Assembly: GCA_009602725.1 (NCBI GenBank)
Contig: WELB01000117.1
Coordinates: 36,103 to 64,884 of the forward strand
Origin: Spirogloea muscicola
Taxonomy: Eukaryota; Streptophyta; Zygnematophyceae; Spirogloeales; Spirogloeaceae
DNA: 28,782 nt
Reading direction: 5' to 3'
In this document: positions 1 to 10,997 of the stretch, one piece after another
Layout of the letters: every line of letters starts with the position of its first letter
Numbering within the stretch: position 1 is the first letter of the stretch
Notes under the pieces: generated by a model
The model's database searches: none
The model's input: only the letters and a program-made list of their open reading frames with translations
What the model was told of the DNA's origin: nothing
Made by a program: the position numbers and the translations under genes

Positions 1-444
1 CCCGGGCGCCTTGCCGGCTGCCGAGCTCCTCCAGTCATCCTCCTCAAGCCTTTCTTCTGCCCCCGACCGTTGTGGCGCCCGGCGACGGCGACGGCGGCGG
101 CTTCAGTCCTCCTCGCCGCCCCCGCCACCGCTGTGCCAGGCCCCGCGGCTCCCTTGGGCGCCCCCTCCTGCCACCGCTGCTGCTCCATACCTCTAGCAGC
201 TTCTGAAACGGACGCAGGCCAGGCCGTCAAGGCCCTCATCAACACCTCCGGGCCTCCTCCCCCCTCCTGCCATCCCTCCTGCTACTGCTGCTGCCCCACT
301 CCTCCTCTTGCAGCGCTCCCAAGCGCTTGCTTTGCACCGCCGCGCTGGTCGCGCCCTTGCAGCAGCCTCTGGCTTGCGCAGCGGGGTTGCTCTTCTTCCC
401 CTCAGCTCATCTGACTTCCTACTGCTGACACGGGGGTATTGAGG

Positions 445-540
445 GCGCCCTGTCTGCCTAGCCTTTGGCTCCGTCATGAACACCTGTATGCATCTGGCTG
501 GCATTTCACAGCCGATTCTTTCATATCAGCAGCCGCTTTC
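445..540 (+). repeat. Dispersed repeat R1, copy A
   Basis: Bases 481-540 are identical over 60 nt to 8325-8384. A 29-nt leader (445-473) recurs at 8430-8458 with one mismatch. The repeat carries a small hairpin formed by GGCTG and CAGCC and ends in a TATCAGCAGCCGC block. No coding capacity is evident. It could be a short non-autonomous element or a fragment of a longer transposon. Confidence 0.8.
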
Positions 541-3135
541 ACTCCTGCAGCCCGCGGCCTCGCCGACCACGCCTCCCCACCGTCGCACCCACCCCCTCCC
601 GCAGCCCGCTGCCCGCTGCCGCTCTGCCCTCCTCAACCTCCCGGCTGCTGCGGCTCCCGGGCCGCCCACTCCGGGCTTCCGCCTCCATGCCGGCCTGCAC
701 CTCCCGCGCCCCTCACGCCGCTGCTCGACACCACTTGCAGCGGCCGCCTCCCCTGCTTTCGGCCGGCCCAGGCCCGCTGGCCCGACAGCCGTCCGCCGCC
801 CCTCGAGCACACCTACCTCCAACCTCTGCTCCTGGGCTGAGCTTTGCGTGCACGCTACCCACTCCACTGAGAGAGCGACTTGGGCTGCTACGCAGTCGCT
901 GCACTCCTTGTGGCCTCCAAAGCCTGATTGGGCATACAGCGTATCGAAGGCATAGGTTTGCATGCTACAGGTTGCGGCTTCGCTGAGCCTGCACCCGCTC
1001 GTACGCTTCTGGCCCTTCATCAGCGTGCTGAGTCAGGCCACCGTGGCGGTACTCCGGTTCCCCAAGTCAGTTTGTCCCGCTTGTATGCCTCACTTGTCAG
1101 TAATCAAGTCCTCCATTCGTCCTTCATCGCCCTGTTGCCTTAGCCCCTCTTCGCATAGGGTATAGATTCGTGTGGCCCCAGAATTTTGCACTTCCTTTGC
1201 CTTTCCCCACGGCGCCTCGCTGCGAGCTGCCGCAACAGCGCTGGCATGCTCTGGCCCCTACCTGCTGCCATCCACGCCCACGCCTCCATCGATACACTTC
1301 CCTGAAACGCTGCCGCTGTCTGCGCCATCCCTCTTGGCGTCATGCAGAGATGCTCATGAGATCTATGTGTGGGTCGCGGTCCTATCCTTTGGGCCACCTC
1401 TGACGAATTGGTCATGAGCGGTGCTGCACTTGTGCAAATCAGGCCTCGGACACACGTGGGGGCAGCTGCGCACGTGAAGTTTGTCAGCACGGCAACTGCA
1501 CACCTGGAATAAATATGCACCTGAAAAAAATATGCAATATATGACCTCACCTTGCTGTGCTGCTGGCAGTACTAGTCTGTGTGAACGCGCAGTCTTGGCT
1601 TGACTTGGAGGAGCTCGCCCGCAGGAGGTAACAGCTGGGCGCACATCCTTCATGGATCTCACCCGCACTAATGGCTGCTTAGTTGGTATGCTTGCGCAAG
1701 AACTATATAGTGGAGTAAGTAAATATCACACGCATGCACGGGACACCGGAAATCGCCCCGCTGCTTCACATAGTAGCTCCTGTTCTCTGGAGCATAACGT
1801 CGATCCCTGCTGCTGCGCTAGCACCAGCTGAAGCACGGAACAAAAGCACTGTTTGCATGCAACCTGTTGCTATCCAACGTGCCCAGCTCCGGCATAGTAT
1901 GTCAGTCCTGAGCACATTATTGAAACCATCTAAATGCAATGCCGTTGCCATGCATGGCCCTAGAGCTCGCATGACAGGCTTGCAAGCGAGTCCGGCAGAA
2001 GCCTCATCCATGCCCAGCGCGCCACGCAGCAGTACGTCAAATGTACAAGTCAACGTGAGACTTGCTCGCCATTCTTGTATAGAATCTGCTGAGAATCTCC
2101 GAATGGTGGGGTTGCCGCTGTGTGCATGCTCATGCGACCACATGAGACGGTCCAACAATCAGTCATTGGAACAACGTGGTGTGACAATAGTCAAGGAAGT
2201 TGTGTGAACTTACTAATGTCAAAAGCTAGCTCTGGCTGCCATCACATAAACCTGCCAGGATCGATCTCGCTTCTAGATCTTCAGAGATTACCGCATGTGC
2301 ACTATGTTGCATTGCCAGTGTGATAGGAGACAGTACAGGTTGTAGAGTTTTTGAAATCTCTAAGCTGATGTCTGAAAAGAATGACTGCTCTACATGTTGT
2401 GCTTTGATGCTATACAATCAGCAGATGACGTCTAGCAACCAAATAACTGTGGTCTTGGGCAGGCTGTCCATATCTGTGATACGCAGAGTCCACAGTTCAC
2501 GACTGATGCTATAACATTCAGGCCACTACTCACATGTGCACAGCATTCTGCTGCGCTGGCCTGTCTGTCACTGTCCACACAACAGAGAGCAGAGAGTTGG
2601 AGCACCTAAGACAGGAAAAGTCGGTGGCTGACAAGTAGCAGGTGAAGCGACCGTGATGGGGGTACGGGCTTGTCTGTATTGGAGTAAGTGCTACGTCACA
2701 GCTTGCCGATGGTCGGTAGTGAACATTGGACACCACAGACGGCACACCTTGTGCAAAGCCAGGCCGACGTGCAGCATACGCCCACTGTAATATATGAAGC
2801 ACTTCAGCTCCTCGTTTCGATGTGATCTGGGTGGTCAACTCCAACAGAGCCATACTGCGACATGCAACTGAGTGGATACTAGCCACACAACGCGATGCAA
2901 AGTAGCCGCGAAAGTACTACAACAAAGCAGAAATACAATGCAACAGAAAGGAAGGGTCGCAGACATTAGCCTAGGCTGCTGGCTAGAAGGGTAATGAATG
3001 TCTCATAGCCTCCAATTTGCTAGAAGAAGAGAGGGGGTGATGTCAGCCATTCGCCTTGTGAGGGTTGCCCGTCATGGAGTGAACCGCCGAGCACATCAAT
3101 CGCACATGCGCCTCACACATTCCTTATCAGCAGAT

Positions 3136-3154
3136 CCAATCCATGCTATAAAAG
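3136..3154 (+). promoter_or_regulatory. CCAAT plus TATA-box-like pair without a downstream ORF
   Basis: CCAAT at 3136-3140 is followed by TATAAAAG at 3147-3154 on the plus strand. The spacing is much shorter than usual for a CCAAT box, and I see no credible coding exon within 1 kb downstream. It could drive a non-coding transcript or be a chance match. Confidence 0.2.
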
Positions 3155-3634
3155 TCAGAGGGGAGGGCACGGACCCCGGCCTCCTGGCCTTCAGCTTTTG
3201 GTCGGGCCCACAGGCCTAGCGCCACACAGCTAGCACAGCCACTGGCGCTGTTTCTTTCGACTTACCCTGGCCGCTTCAATGACATGAGAGCGTGACGACA
3301 GCACCTGGAAATTGCTGCTTCTACTCCGTGTGACTTTGAAACCTCTCACAAAACCCGACTCAGATCAGTATCTAGTCAGGCCTGCGCATCGGTCAAGTCC
3401 CCCATAGGGAGCACAGTTCACGTTCAATTCACAGTCTGTAGGGCTTTCAGTATATGTACACTTCACACCAACTGACCCCACCGTGACCCCTCACCATCGA
3501 TGAGGCTCTGAGATTGTCTCCTATATTGTCAGCGCACACCTTCTCATCTTCCTGCATAGAGTCAAGCACAGCAAGGTGCACTCTTCTGTGCATATTGACC
3601 TTGGACTCAAACTGCAAATGCGATTCCTATCCGC

Positions 3635-3639
3635 TTACA
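3635..3639 (-). terminator. Possible TGTAA polyadenylation signal of the XBAT-like gene
   Basis: TGTAA is the usual chlorophyte polyadenylation signal. Reading left from the ligase stop codon at 4418, this is the first TGTAA I noticed on the minus strand. It would imply a 3' UTR of about 780 nt, long but within the range seen in green algae. This is an inference from the motif alone. Confidence 0.35.
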
Positions 3640-4417
3640 GCTGAATAGGTGCCTCAGTGGAACGAAGCCTGGCTGCTAGACACAACGAAACACAGGGTTG
3701 GGCTCTCATGACAGGCAAGAGCTGTGAGAAGCCAGCCAGATGAAGGACAAGAGGTGGGCAAGACAGCCATTCAGGATACGCCACCTCAGCATATTGCGCT
3801 GCCTCCAGGACTCAGAAGCTCAACAGCTCAAGGAGAGCTTCTGTTGCGCCCAAATGCATAAGGAGGCAAGTAAGAACGCGTTGAGGAGACCGACTAGCTA
3901 AGCTAGCAGGGCGATGCATCTTCACGTGGATTGAAAACCTATGGCCCTAAGCAATCAGCTGTCCTTGTAGATATGATTGTCTTAAGATCCTGTGCATGCT
4001 CCAGGACTGCGTTCATCAACCATTTTAAAGAATGGGCTTGAGAACAGACCCATCAACTGTTAGCCAGATCGTGAGCAGGGGGCTCTCTACTACCTCGTCT
4101 GACTTGAACAGAGAGTCCTGCCTACTTGAGACTCCCTTAGTGGAGCAGCTTTGTTGAGCAGCTCATGTCCAGCGCTGGACGGAGCACGTTGAAGGCAGGG
4201 TCTTCACTGCTCTTCAATACTCATCACTGCTCACACCTCCAAAACGCACTAAGCTCTTGCTGACATTGATGGCAGAGGAAGAAGGGATTGCTCAACATGC
4301 CAGTGGGTCATGCACTGCCTCAGTCCTCCATTGGCCTTGTTGGACCATGCACAAAAGGGCATCATTGCCACTCATGAAAATATGTTTCTATCTTTGGCCA
4401 GGCCAAAGTTACTTCCA

Positions 4418-7400
4418 CTACACCTGGTAGACTTTGAGCAAATCACGAATTGGAGCCCTGCAGACCGGGCAGCCCCACCCCTTATCCTTAATCTCGCTGA
4501 GGCAGGCCATGCAACCTGCCACGTGGCCGCATGGGATGCACACTACAGAGGCAGGAGCATCCCAACATACGATGCACTGGCCACCCTTCTTTGGCTCTTC
4601 CCCACCTGATGGAGCTCCAGTGGCACCCATACTGTCAACCATGTCGACGGGCGTCATGTCCACAGAGGGATACTGGACAGCAGGCTCGGGGATGCTATAA
4701 GCCGGCGACAAGTCCTCGGGTAGGGGTGGAGCAGATGGAGGCTCCTGATTGAGACTAGCACCTGCACCTGCACTCCGTGGAAGCTCTGCTGCTGACACTT
4801 CTGTGACATGCTCAGAGGTTGTTGGAGCAACCCACCCTGAGATGGAGTCTGGGAATGTGGATGGTGCATGAAGACCGTGACCAGGGCTGTTGGCAGCAAC
4901 TTGGTCAGTGATGCCGGGTCTCGTGCCGCCAGCACCACTTGTGGCTACATCCATACTTGGAGCTTGACTGAGATCCTCATCCCAGCCGCCATAGGTGCTT
5001 GGCTCTCCCATCCCTGGTCCCTGGGCCCAGCCTTGGTAGCTGTTGGACCTGCTATTGAGTAATGCACCACAAATAAAGCTCAGAGGTTAGAGAGTCACTG
5101 AGCCCTTCCATGGGGTCAAGAGAACAGTATGCATCATGCGTCATGTCCACCTCCTGTAATGAACATGAGACCTGATCAAGCAATCTCCTCGAAGTGCAGA
5201 TGACATGCTTGCCAGCAACTCAGGCGAGTCATTGTTGGACACAGACCTAGCGCTCCCAGAGTGAGGGCCACTGCCAGCCAACTCGGGGGGGGATGATGCA
5301 ACAACGCCCTGCTCTGACGCCATTCGAAGGGATGCATCAATAGCCATGGCCAGCGCCAGGTCGTCTGAAGCCATCTCCTCTTGCGTCGCGGTAGCAGTCT
5401 TGGTGGGTGGAGGGAAGGTGTTATCTGCTATCAGCGCTGTTGGCTGAGATGGGCTTGCTGCTCCTCCACGGCCAGGAAGGGGCACAAGCCCCGCTCTTGC
5501 CGAGGAGAGGTTGTTGATTGGGAAGCCTGTCACATGCTGTGCTGGGCCAGATCCAGGCTACAGACACAAAGAGCGCCTTGGGCGTCAGGCCTTGAACGAA
5601 TGTCATGCATTAGGTGTATTGCTGCAGAAGCTCAAAACAGCACAAAGTGCAAAGCATCTCTTTGCCACTCAGGCTCCTTCACATGTCACACAAATCGTTG
5701 GCCTTCCAGCTACTCATTCCCTCTAGACATCCTATCTTGTCTAGAGCCCAAACAAGTGGACACTCAAATTGGGAGCACATAATTGGATCCAAAGAGAGTG
5801 AGAGACAGAGAGAGACAGAGAGGTGTGCGTACACGAGGAGCAATGCCGCGGCAAGCATCAAACAAGCGTTGAAACTGATTTGGGTCACTGCTTTCCTTGT
5901 CAGCAAGTAGCTTGTACTTGGTCCCTGGGACAGAGAACCACCGTGAGAACGTTAATCATCTTGTCGGCCTCTTGACACAAGTCAGCAATATAACCGGCAA
6001 AGGAAAAGTGTACATTGCTAGGACAACAAAGCGCACTTTGCCCATAAATGGGTCAGGAGATGCCAAAGTAGTAGGGCAGGCCGTGAGCACTCACTGCTCA
6101 CTGTATCTGTAACCAGCAAAACAGGGTCCGATGTGCCTGGCCGGGCTACAGTAAATTGGGCAGTCTCCAGTGCAAGCACAGTAGTGGGCACTGTGGCCTG
6201 CACGTGTTCAAGCAGGACACCCATCTCATTCCATCCTGCAGTCTATCCATTACTAGGTCTCAAAGCACAGTGGCAGTCTGGACATACACTTCATATAGCT
6301 GGTGTCATCAAGCATGGTATATATGACAGTGAACATAGGTGCTGATGGCCAAGTGGGTAGTGCTCACTTTCTGATCTTTGTATATTAGTAGCTCATATTT
6401 GACTTGCATTTGGGCACTGGTACTTGCCGGAAGCACCACAAGCCAACTGCAACGGTAGGCGAATATCAGCATAGTCAGACATGGAGCCCAGAACAATGTC
6501 AACGTTTCAGTCTGCCTGCTGTATGGTCACAGTAGGGCAACTTGAAGTGGTGATATGCCTGCTAGCTGTGAGGCGCATACATGACCAAGGCTGTAGGTTC
6601 CATACTGTGACATGGTCAGTAATTGCTCATAAGACAGTCCAATCAAGCCCCTCAAATTTCTCTTTCGTCGTAGGTCAAGGATGCAGTGTCGTGCTTACAT
6701 TCTCCGGAAGCACAGGTTTGCGGCGAATGCCTCGAGCAGCGCAGGCCCAGATATCACTTGCTGCCTCACATAGCCTTGGAAGAGGCAAATGCGATCCTGC
6801 AATGGCGCTTGCATGGCAGCCAGGCGGGCGTAATCTGCTCAGGTGCGCAAGATGCAGCCCGGACTGCACGAGCACAGAAGACAACCTGGCGCCAAAAGTA
6901 CTGCAGTACACCTGCTAAGACATTTCGGGAAGGAGGCAATTTGGCAGAGAGCAAAGCGCTGCAGAAGGACCACGTCAGGTGGGTTACCTCGAGCAGCCTC
7001 ACTACTGCCACGTGGCCCCTTTCCCTGGCCATGTCCAGTGGCGTTTGGCCATCATCGTTGAAAACCATGAGAGGTGCTGCAACCAAGACTGTAGGTGAGT
7101 ATGCCGCACGTGGCAGTCACCTCACGAGTCTGACTCCCAGCTACAAGGCTAGATGCTTAGCTGAACATAACAACTGGCTTCGAATGTCTGAGTACCTGAC
7201 AAGCAAGCGGCCACCATGATGATGGCGTGTGCCATGCACCGCTAACAGAGAAAGCATGAGAGCGTGGATAAGAAGGAGAACGGTCCTCACACCTCCATAG
7301 GACATGAGAAGGTGACAGGTCCGGTCCATTCCCTTCTTGGCAGCGTGATGCAAGGGGTAGCCTCCTTCGTGCCCTGCAGGCCATGCTCACCACGACCTAT

Positions 7401-8106
7401 GATCAGCAGCAAATGACCAGCAGGAACGACCACATCGTCCTTCAGCTGGGTGGATCAAAACGCGTCAAAGCTGGCCACGGCGCGATGACACGGTACTGAG
7501 GGAGGGTGTGGCACGCTCGCAACAGCACCAAGACGCCTCGGCATGCTTGTCTGACACCTGAGCCTCCTGATCAAGTGACACACGAGTGGCAAGCCCCACT
7601 CCCACGACAGCCGGAGCTGAAGGTGCAGGGACCTGTACAGCAGTGCGCCAGGCACTGCTGCGGGGGTTGCTGGGGAAGCATCACAAGCTGGCAGGCCCAA
7701 CCTGGCCGATAGGCATTGACGTCGGCGCCCAGCTGCAGCAGCAGGGCCACCATCTCGAACGACTCCCCTTGCGCACTGCACACCATCAGGGCTGTCCTGG
7801 ACTTCTTGTCCCGCCACTGGCAGACGCAGGAGCACGTGTCAACGAGCGCCCCAGTGTTCGATGCAGCTGACAAGTGACTGGTAGAACGCACGAAGCTTCT
7901 CTCCAAGCTCCGGCAGACTGCAGCCTGCCGAGGCGGACAGGAAGCTCTCCCCCGGCTCCTCTCCATCCCCCTCCCCCGAGGGCGAGCGCGCGGTGGTGGC
8001 TGACCTCCATGGAGGCATCCTGGTGGCGCAGGGCCTTGACGGCGTCAGCCTCGTTGCGCAGCGCGCAGTTGTAGAGCTGCTCGTCCTTGGAGGGGCCCAG
8101 GCCCAT
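4418..8106 (-). CDS. XBAT34/35-type E3 ubiquitin ligase (ankyrin repeats, UIM, RING)
   Basis: The model has 11 exons: 8106-8005, 7816-7702, 7373-7293, 7076-6988, 6796-6699, 6446-6368, 6145-6102, 6017-5995, 5924-5833, 5557-5172 and 5048-4418, with stop TAG. All phases agree and the product is 579 aa. Residues 1-34 begin MGLGPSK, a fit to the N-myristoylation pattern. Ankyrin repeats follow from about residue 35 to 130, with motifs VNAYRPG, PLHHAAKKG and NDDGQTPLDMA. A plant-like central region (ICLFQGY, TKYKLL, FDACRGI) comes next, then a UIM (DDLALAMAIDASL, about 306-323). A C3HC4 RING lies at 528-566, with all eight ligands present (CIVC, CGH, CMAC, CPVC). Domain order and exon-by-exon similarity match Arabidopsis XBAT34/35, which is about 120 residues shorter. 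Family members ubiquitinate target proteins. The least certain parts are the 23-nt exon 8, the donor at 5833 and the acceptor at 5557. Confidence 0.93.
5791..5822. repeat. GA-rich microsatellite in an intron
   Basis: A run of GAGAGA/GACAGA units lies in intron 9 of the XBAT-like gene. On the transcribed strand it is a pyrimidine-rich CT tract just downstream of the exon 9 donor. Confidence 0.7.
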
Positions 8107-8324
8107 GGCGGGGCAGCCGGGGAGAGGGAGCGGGCGAGGGCTGAGGGCCGTGCGGGGGGCGGCGCTGGGCGGGGGGGTGGGGGCTCTGGCTCCTGGGGGC
8201 CGCCGTGGGGATGATGGCGGGGGGCCCTGCCGCGTGCCCTCACGCGCGAGCCTTCCGGCCACCTCNACCCCCGCTGGCTGGCTGAGCCGCCGTCCTGCCC
8301 CGACGCCCCCTCCTTTGTCTCCGA

Positions 8325-8384
8325 CACCTGTATGCATCTGGCTGGCATTTCACAGCCGATTCTTTCATATCAGCAGCCGCTTTC
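8325..8384 (+). repeat. Dispersed repeat R1, copy B
   Basis: This is a 60-nt perfect copy of 481-540. It lies 219 bp upstream of the ligase start codon, in its 5' flank or 5' UTR, in the orientation opposite to the gene. The flanking bases differ from copy A, so the match is confined to the repeat. Confidence 0.85.
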
Positions 8385-8429
8385 TCTCTTTGTCCCACCC
8401 TTTCGTCCCGCCTTCCTTCAGGGTAGACT

Positions 8430-8537
8430 GCGCCCTGTCTGCCTAGCCTGTGGCTCCGCTGATGCAGTCCTGCATACCCTCTATATGCACTTGGCTGGCT
8501 TTTACCAGTCGCTCTTATTATATCAGCAGCCGCATTT
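8430..8537 (+). repeat. Dispersed repeat R1, diverged copy C
   Basis: The 29-nt leader (8430-8458) is shared with copy A. A diverged R1 body (8484-8537) keeps the TGCA-C/T-TTGGCTGGC and TATCAGCAGCCGC blocks. Copies B and C lie head to tail with a period of about 159 nt. Confidence 0.7.
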
Positions 8538-8876
8538 GTTCACCTCTCAAGCTGACCGCTCCCCCTTGGGTGGAGTCGCTGAGAGCGTCATTCCTCTGGG
8601 GGCTGGCCCTCTGCAGCCCTCGCCCATTTTGTCAGAGCTGCTTCTCTCTTTGGTGGAGCCCGCCTTCCTTCCCGCGCAGGGACAGCGGCTGCCGCAGTTG
8701 CAGCTACGATGACTCCCACAACCACAATTCACAAGAGCTCCTCCAGAAGGGCGCGACGAGCGAGCATGTCAGTGAACAGCACCTGCAAGCGGAAGCTCAG
8801 CGGCCCACTGCGCGCGGCGACCTCCTCTGCTGATGATAGTTTTAGTCAACACCAACGAGTCGCAGAGGTCGACGAG

Positions 8877-9497
8877 CTAGCGGCGGGCTACCAATAGCAT
8901 TTCCAGGAGCCAGGAGCAGCACAAGAGCAAAAGGTTCACAAGAGCAAAAGGTACTGCTAGGATCCCCAATGTGACCGCCCATAAACCGACACAGACAAAT
9001 TGGCCGGCGTGAGCAGCCTGGTCGATGACCGTGAGCCAGAGGAGGCATGTGCCCGGCAGGCTAGCTTGCCCTCGTGGCAGCATGCGCTGCTCTGCGCGCG
9101 ACGAAGGAACAGGTCTCGCGTACTTAACGAAGGGGGGAGGCGCCGTCTTGTTCGTCGCTGCCGCTCTGGTGGCTGGGTGAGCCAGCGGAGTCGATAAACA
9201 CGACGAGCGGAGCAGCTCAGTTGCTCGCCGCAACCTGTGGCAGAGGAAGCTCGACGCGGCAGTCGAAGGCTGAGAGCATGGGGGGCTGGGGGCTGCGCGC
9301 GCGGGTCGCGGGCTGCCGCAAGGGGCCGCAGCGGCGGGGCGCCCAGCGGGGGGGAGGGCGGGCGGCGCGCGCGTCCGCGGGGAAGGAGTGGGGGGGGAGA
9401 GGAAGCTCGGCTTGTGCAAAGCGGGGTGCGCGGACAGAGGGGGGAGGCCCAAGCAAGCCAGTGCAGTGGTGTGAGAGAGAAGGCGCGCGGGGCGCAT
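8877..9497 (-). other. Unassigned open frame with hydrophobic C-terminus
   Basis: The frame is open for about 206 codons. Most of it is Pro/Ala/Ser/Arg-rich, as expected from GC-rich filler. The last 40 residues form one hydrophobic segment (for example LGILAVPFALVNLLLLCC) that could span a membrane. A 17-nt tandem duplication at 8929-8955 helps create that segment. I do not recognise it, and chance is the likelier explanation. Confidence 0.15.
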
Positions 9498-9519
9498 GAA
9501 ATGAAAGAGAGGCCAATTT

Positions 9520-9553
9520 AAGCCCCTATCCTCAATGGGCGAGCCCTTCTCTC
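9520..9553 (+). repeat. Dispersed repeat R2, core only
   Basis: This 34-nt core (agcccctatcctcaatgggc then gagcccttctctct) recurs almost exactly at 9779-9812 and 10224-10257 and in diverged form at 24678-24711. Here the upstream half with the gggctgg hairpin is missing. Confidence 0.75.
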
Positions 9554-9747
9554 TTTGTTATATGAAACAACAAAACAAAAAATATAAGCCAATGCATTGT
9601 TCAGGCAGAGTCGAGTGCAAACTAAACAAGGCTACATAATACGGAGACCAAACTAAGGTGCCTAAGGTGAGAGGGGCGGGAAGAGAGGAAATCGGGCCAG
9701 CCCCCCACGAGGCTTTCTTAGCGCTTCCTCGGCTTCTCATTCTTCGG

Positions 9748-9812
9748 CTTTGGACATCTTTTTTGGGCTGGTTTTCCCAGCCCCTATCCTCAATGGGCGA
9801 GCCCTTCTTCTT
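9748..9812 (+). repeat. Dispersed repeat R2, full copy
   Basis: The copy has three parts in order: a tttggacatctttttt block, the self-complementary gggctgg/ccagccc hairpin around 9766-9784, and the shared core. It is non-coding. Confidence 0.75.
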
Positions 9813-10190
9813 CTTCGCCGCCGGGACCCGGCGGGGGCTGGGCTGGGGGCTGGCGCACGCCGCGTGGCGCCGGCTGCCCCCTGCGTTCCCAGCGTTCCCG
9901 GCGTTCCCTGCGTGCTTGCCTTGCGTACTTGGCCACTCGGGCCCCCCGTCACCCACTTCCCCCCCGTGGTTGGCCCGCCGCCCGCAGCCAGCCCCCCACG
10001 TGGGCGGGCACTCGCGGGGCTTCCCTCCGCCCCACACCTGCCCGCCCACCCTCGCCTCGCCAGCACTCGCCCGGCCTCTCTGATTTGCGGCTGCTTAGCA
10101 GGGGTTACTGAGTGATTTGTAGCTGCTTTCTGTCTTTGTGTGCTTTGGTTTCTTAGCGCTTCCTCTGGCTTCCTCTGGCCCCCTTCTCGT

Positions 10191-10457
10191 TCTTTGTTCA
10201 TTCTTTTTTGGGCTGGCTTGTCCAGCCCCTATCCTCAATGGGCGAGCCCTTCTCTCTGCCGACTGCCTCTCCCGCAGCCGCGCCGAGCTCCACCCACATC
10301 GGCACTGGCTGCCAGTGCCCCCGCCCGCCTGCCTACGAGACGAGCGTGCCGAGCCTCATTGGGCAGGACGGCGCCTTCCAAACCAGAAAAGGACACTTCC
10401 AGGAGAGGGCGGTGGCTGTGAGAGGCCAGCCCAGGGAAATCAAGAATGAACAAGGAA
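10191..10457. repeat. R2 copy bounded by imperfect inverted repeats (possible MITE)
   Basis: The left arm (10191-10222) reads tttgttcattctttttt followed by gggctggcttg. The right arm (10424-10457) is its imperfect reverse complement, ending in aagaatgaacaaggaaag. The left arm is followed by the hairpin and the R2 core. An inverted-repeat-bounded unit of about 270 bp with no coding capacity is typical of a miniature inverted-repeat element. I could not see a clear target-site duplication. Confidence 0.55.
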
Positions 10458-10617
10458 AGGAGGAGGCCGGCGAGGCTGAGTAGGCACCCACCGGACGACT
10501 ACCCTTCCCCCCGTCTGCAGCGAGCTCAGGCTCAGGCACTGCACCACAACGCTGGGCAAGCTCTACTTGGTGGGAGGGGCTGATATTTGCCGTCCAGAAT
10601 AGGGGCATCCATCAGTG

Positions 10618-10664
10618 AACTCTAGCGACCTGTGCTGACCCCCGCCTACTGAGCGGGTCTATCT
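10618..10664 (+). mobile_element. 3' UTR fragment of the RT retrotransposon family
   Basis: This stretch, with tagcgacct, gtgctgac and ctactgagcgggt, matches the 3' untranslated region of the large retroelement read from the minus strand (about 17365-17318). The alignment has a few gaps and substitutions. It is in the opposite orientation to the large copy and is a short, 5'-truncated relic. Confidence 0.5.
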
Positions 10665-10911
10665 GCATGGCACCCACTAAAAGCTTTACTTTCCCGCCCC
10701 TCCCTTCCCACACCACACACGGCTGTTCTGCTGCTCGCGAAGAAAGTTCCAAGGAGGTGGAGTCATATCAAATTTATGTGGCGCTCGAAGTCAACGGCTT
10801 GTTGGCAGGAAGGAGCAAATGGCACATTGAGTGTTCTGCTAAGCGTGTTGCTACCTGTCAAGGGGAGCTTTGGTGAAGGTGCACCTTCGCTCAGTCTGTT
10901 CCTAGCTAAGA

Positions 10912-10916
10912 TTACA
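10912..10916 (-). terminator. TGTAA polyadenylation signal of the AP2 gene
   Basis: TGTAA on the minus strand lies about 82 nt beyond the AP2 stop codon at 10998. This position suits the chlorophyte polyadenylation signal. Confidence 0.5.
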
Positions 10917-10997
10917 AGGGCAGCAACCATTTGAAGCGCTCAAATGGCCATCTACAACTGCTGCTCTACAGGGCCAAAGGGCCACCTCGGGCTGCTG

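Larger units (their letters stand above)
1..4417. other. Gene-poor left flank, no gene recognised
   Basis: No protein family is recognisable here on either strand. Bases 1-1150 are C-rich, GC-rich and low in complexity, and contain one R1 repeat copy. Bases 1150-4417 are of more ordinary composition, with scattered short open frames. The longest non-repetitive ones are 1734-2207 on the plus strand and 1766-2158 on the minus strand. These overlap each other and resemble nothing I know. A CCAAT box (3136-3140) followed by TATAAAAG (3147-3154) on the plus strand looks promoter-like, but no coding region follows it. The stretch just left of 4418 is probably the 3' UTR of the ubiquitin ligase gene. 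Confidence 0.5.
8107..10990. other. Intergenic repeat island between ligase and AP2 genes
   Basis: This spacer holds the GC-rich 5' flank of the ligase (about 8107-8320), R1 copies, a 17-nt tandem duplication near 8929-8955, several R2 copies, a tandem gcgttccc array (about 9881-9915) and a 3' fragment of the retrotransposon family near 10620. A minus-strand frame at 8877-9497 ends in a strongly hydrophobic stretch, but it has no recognisable homologue and lies in low-complexity DNA. I do not call it a gene. One N occurs at 8266. Confidence 0.6.

Noticed and set aside
4434-5062. Plus-strand open frames opposite the RING exon
   Set aside because: They are antisense shadows of the ligase exon, whose RING ligands and plant similarity are unmistakable on the minus strand.
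9237-9521. Long open frames on both strands in the 9.2-9.5 kb GC-rich block
   Set aside because: The translations are Gly/Arg or Pro/Ala/Ser-rich on opposite strands, as expected when stop codons are rare in GC-rich DNA. No domain and no splice logic is visible.
9658-10115. Open frames of 120-160 codons around 9.7-10.1 kb
   Set aside because: They are built from R2 repeats and a tandem gcgttccc array, and no family resemblance is seen.
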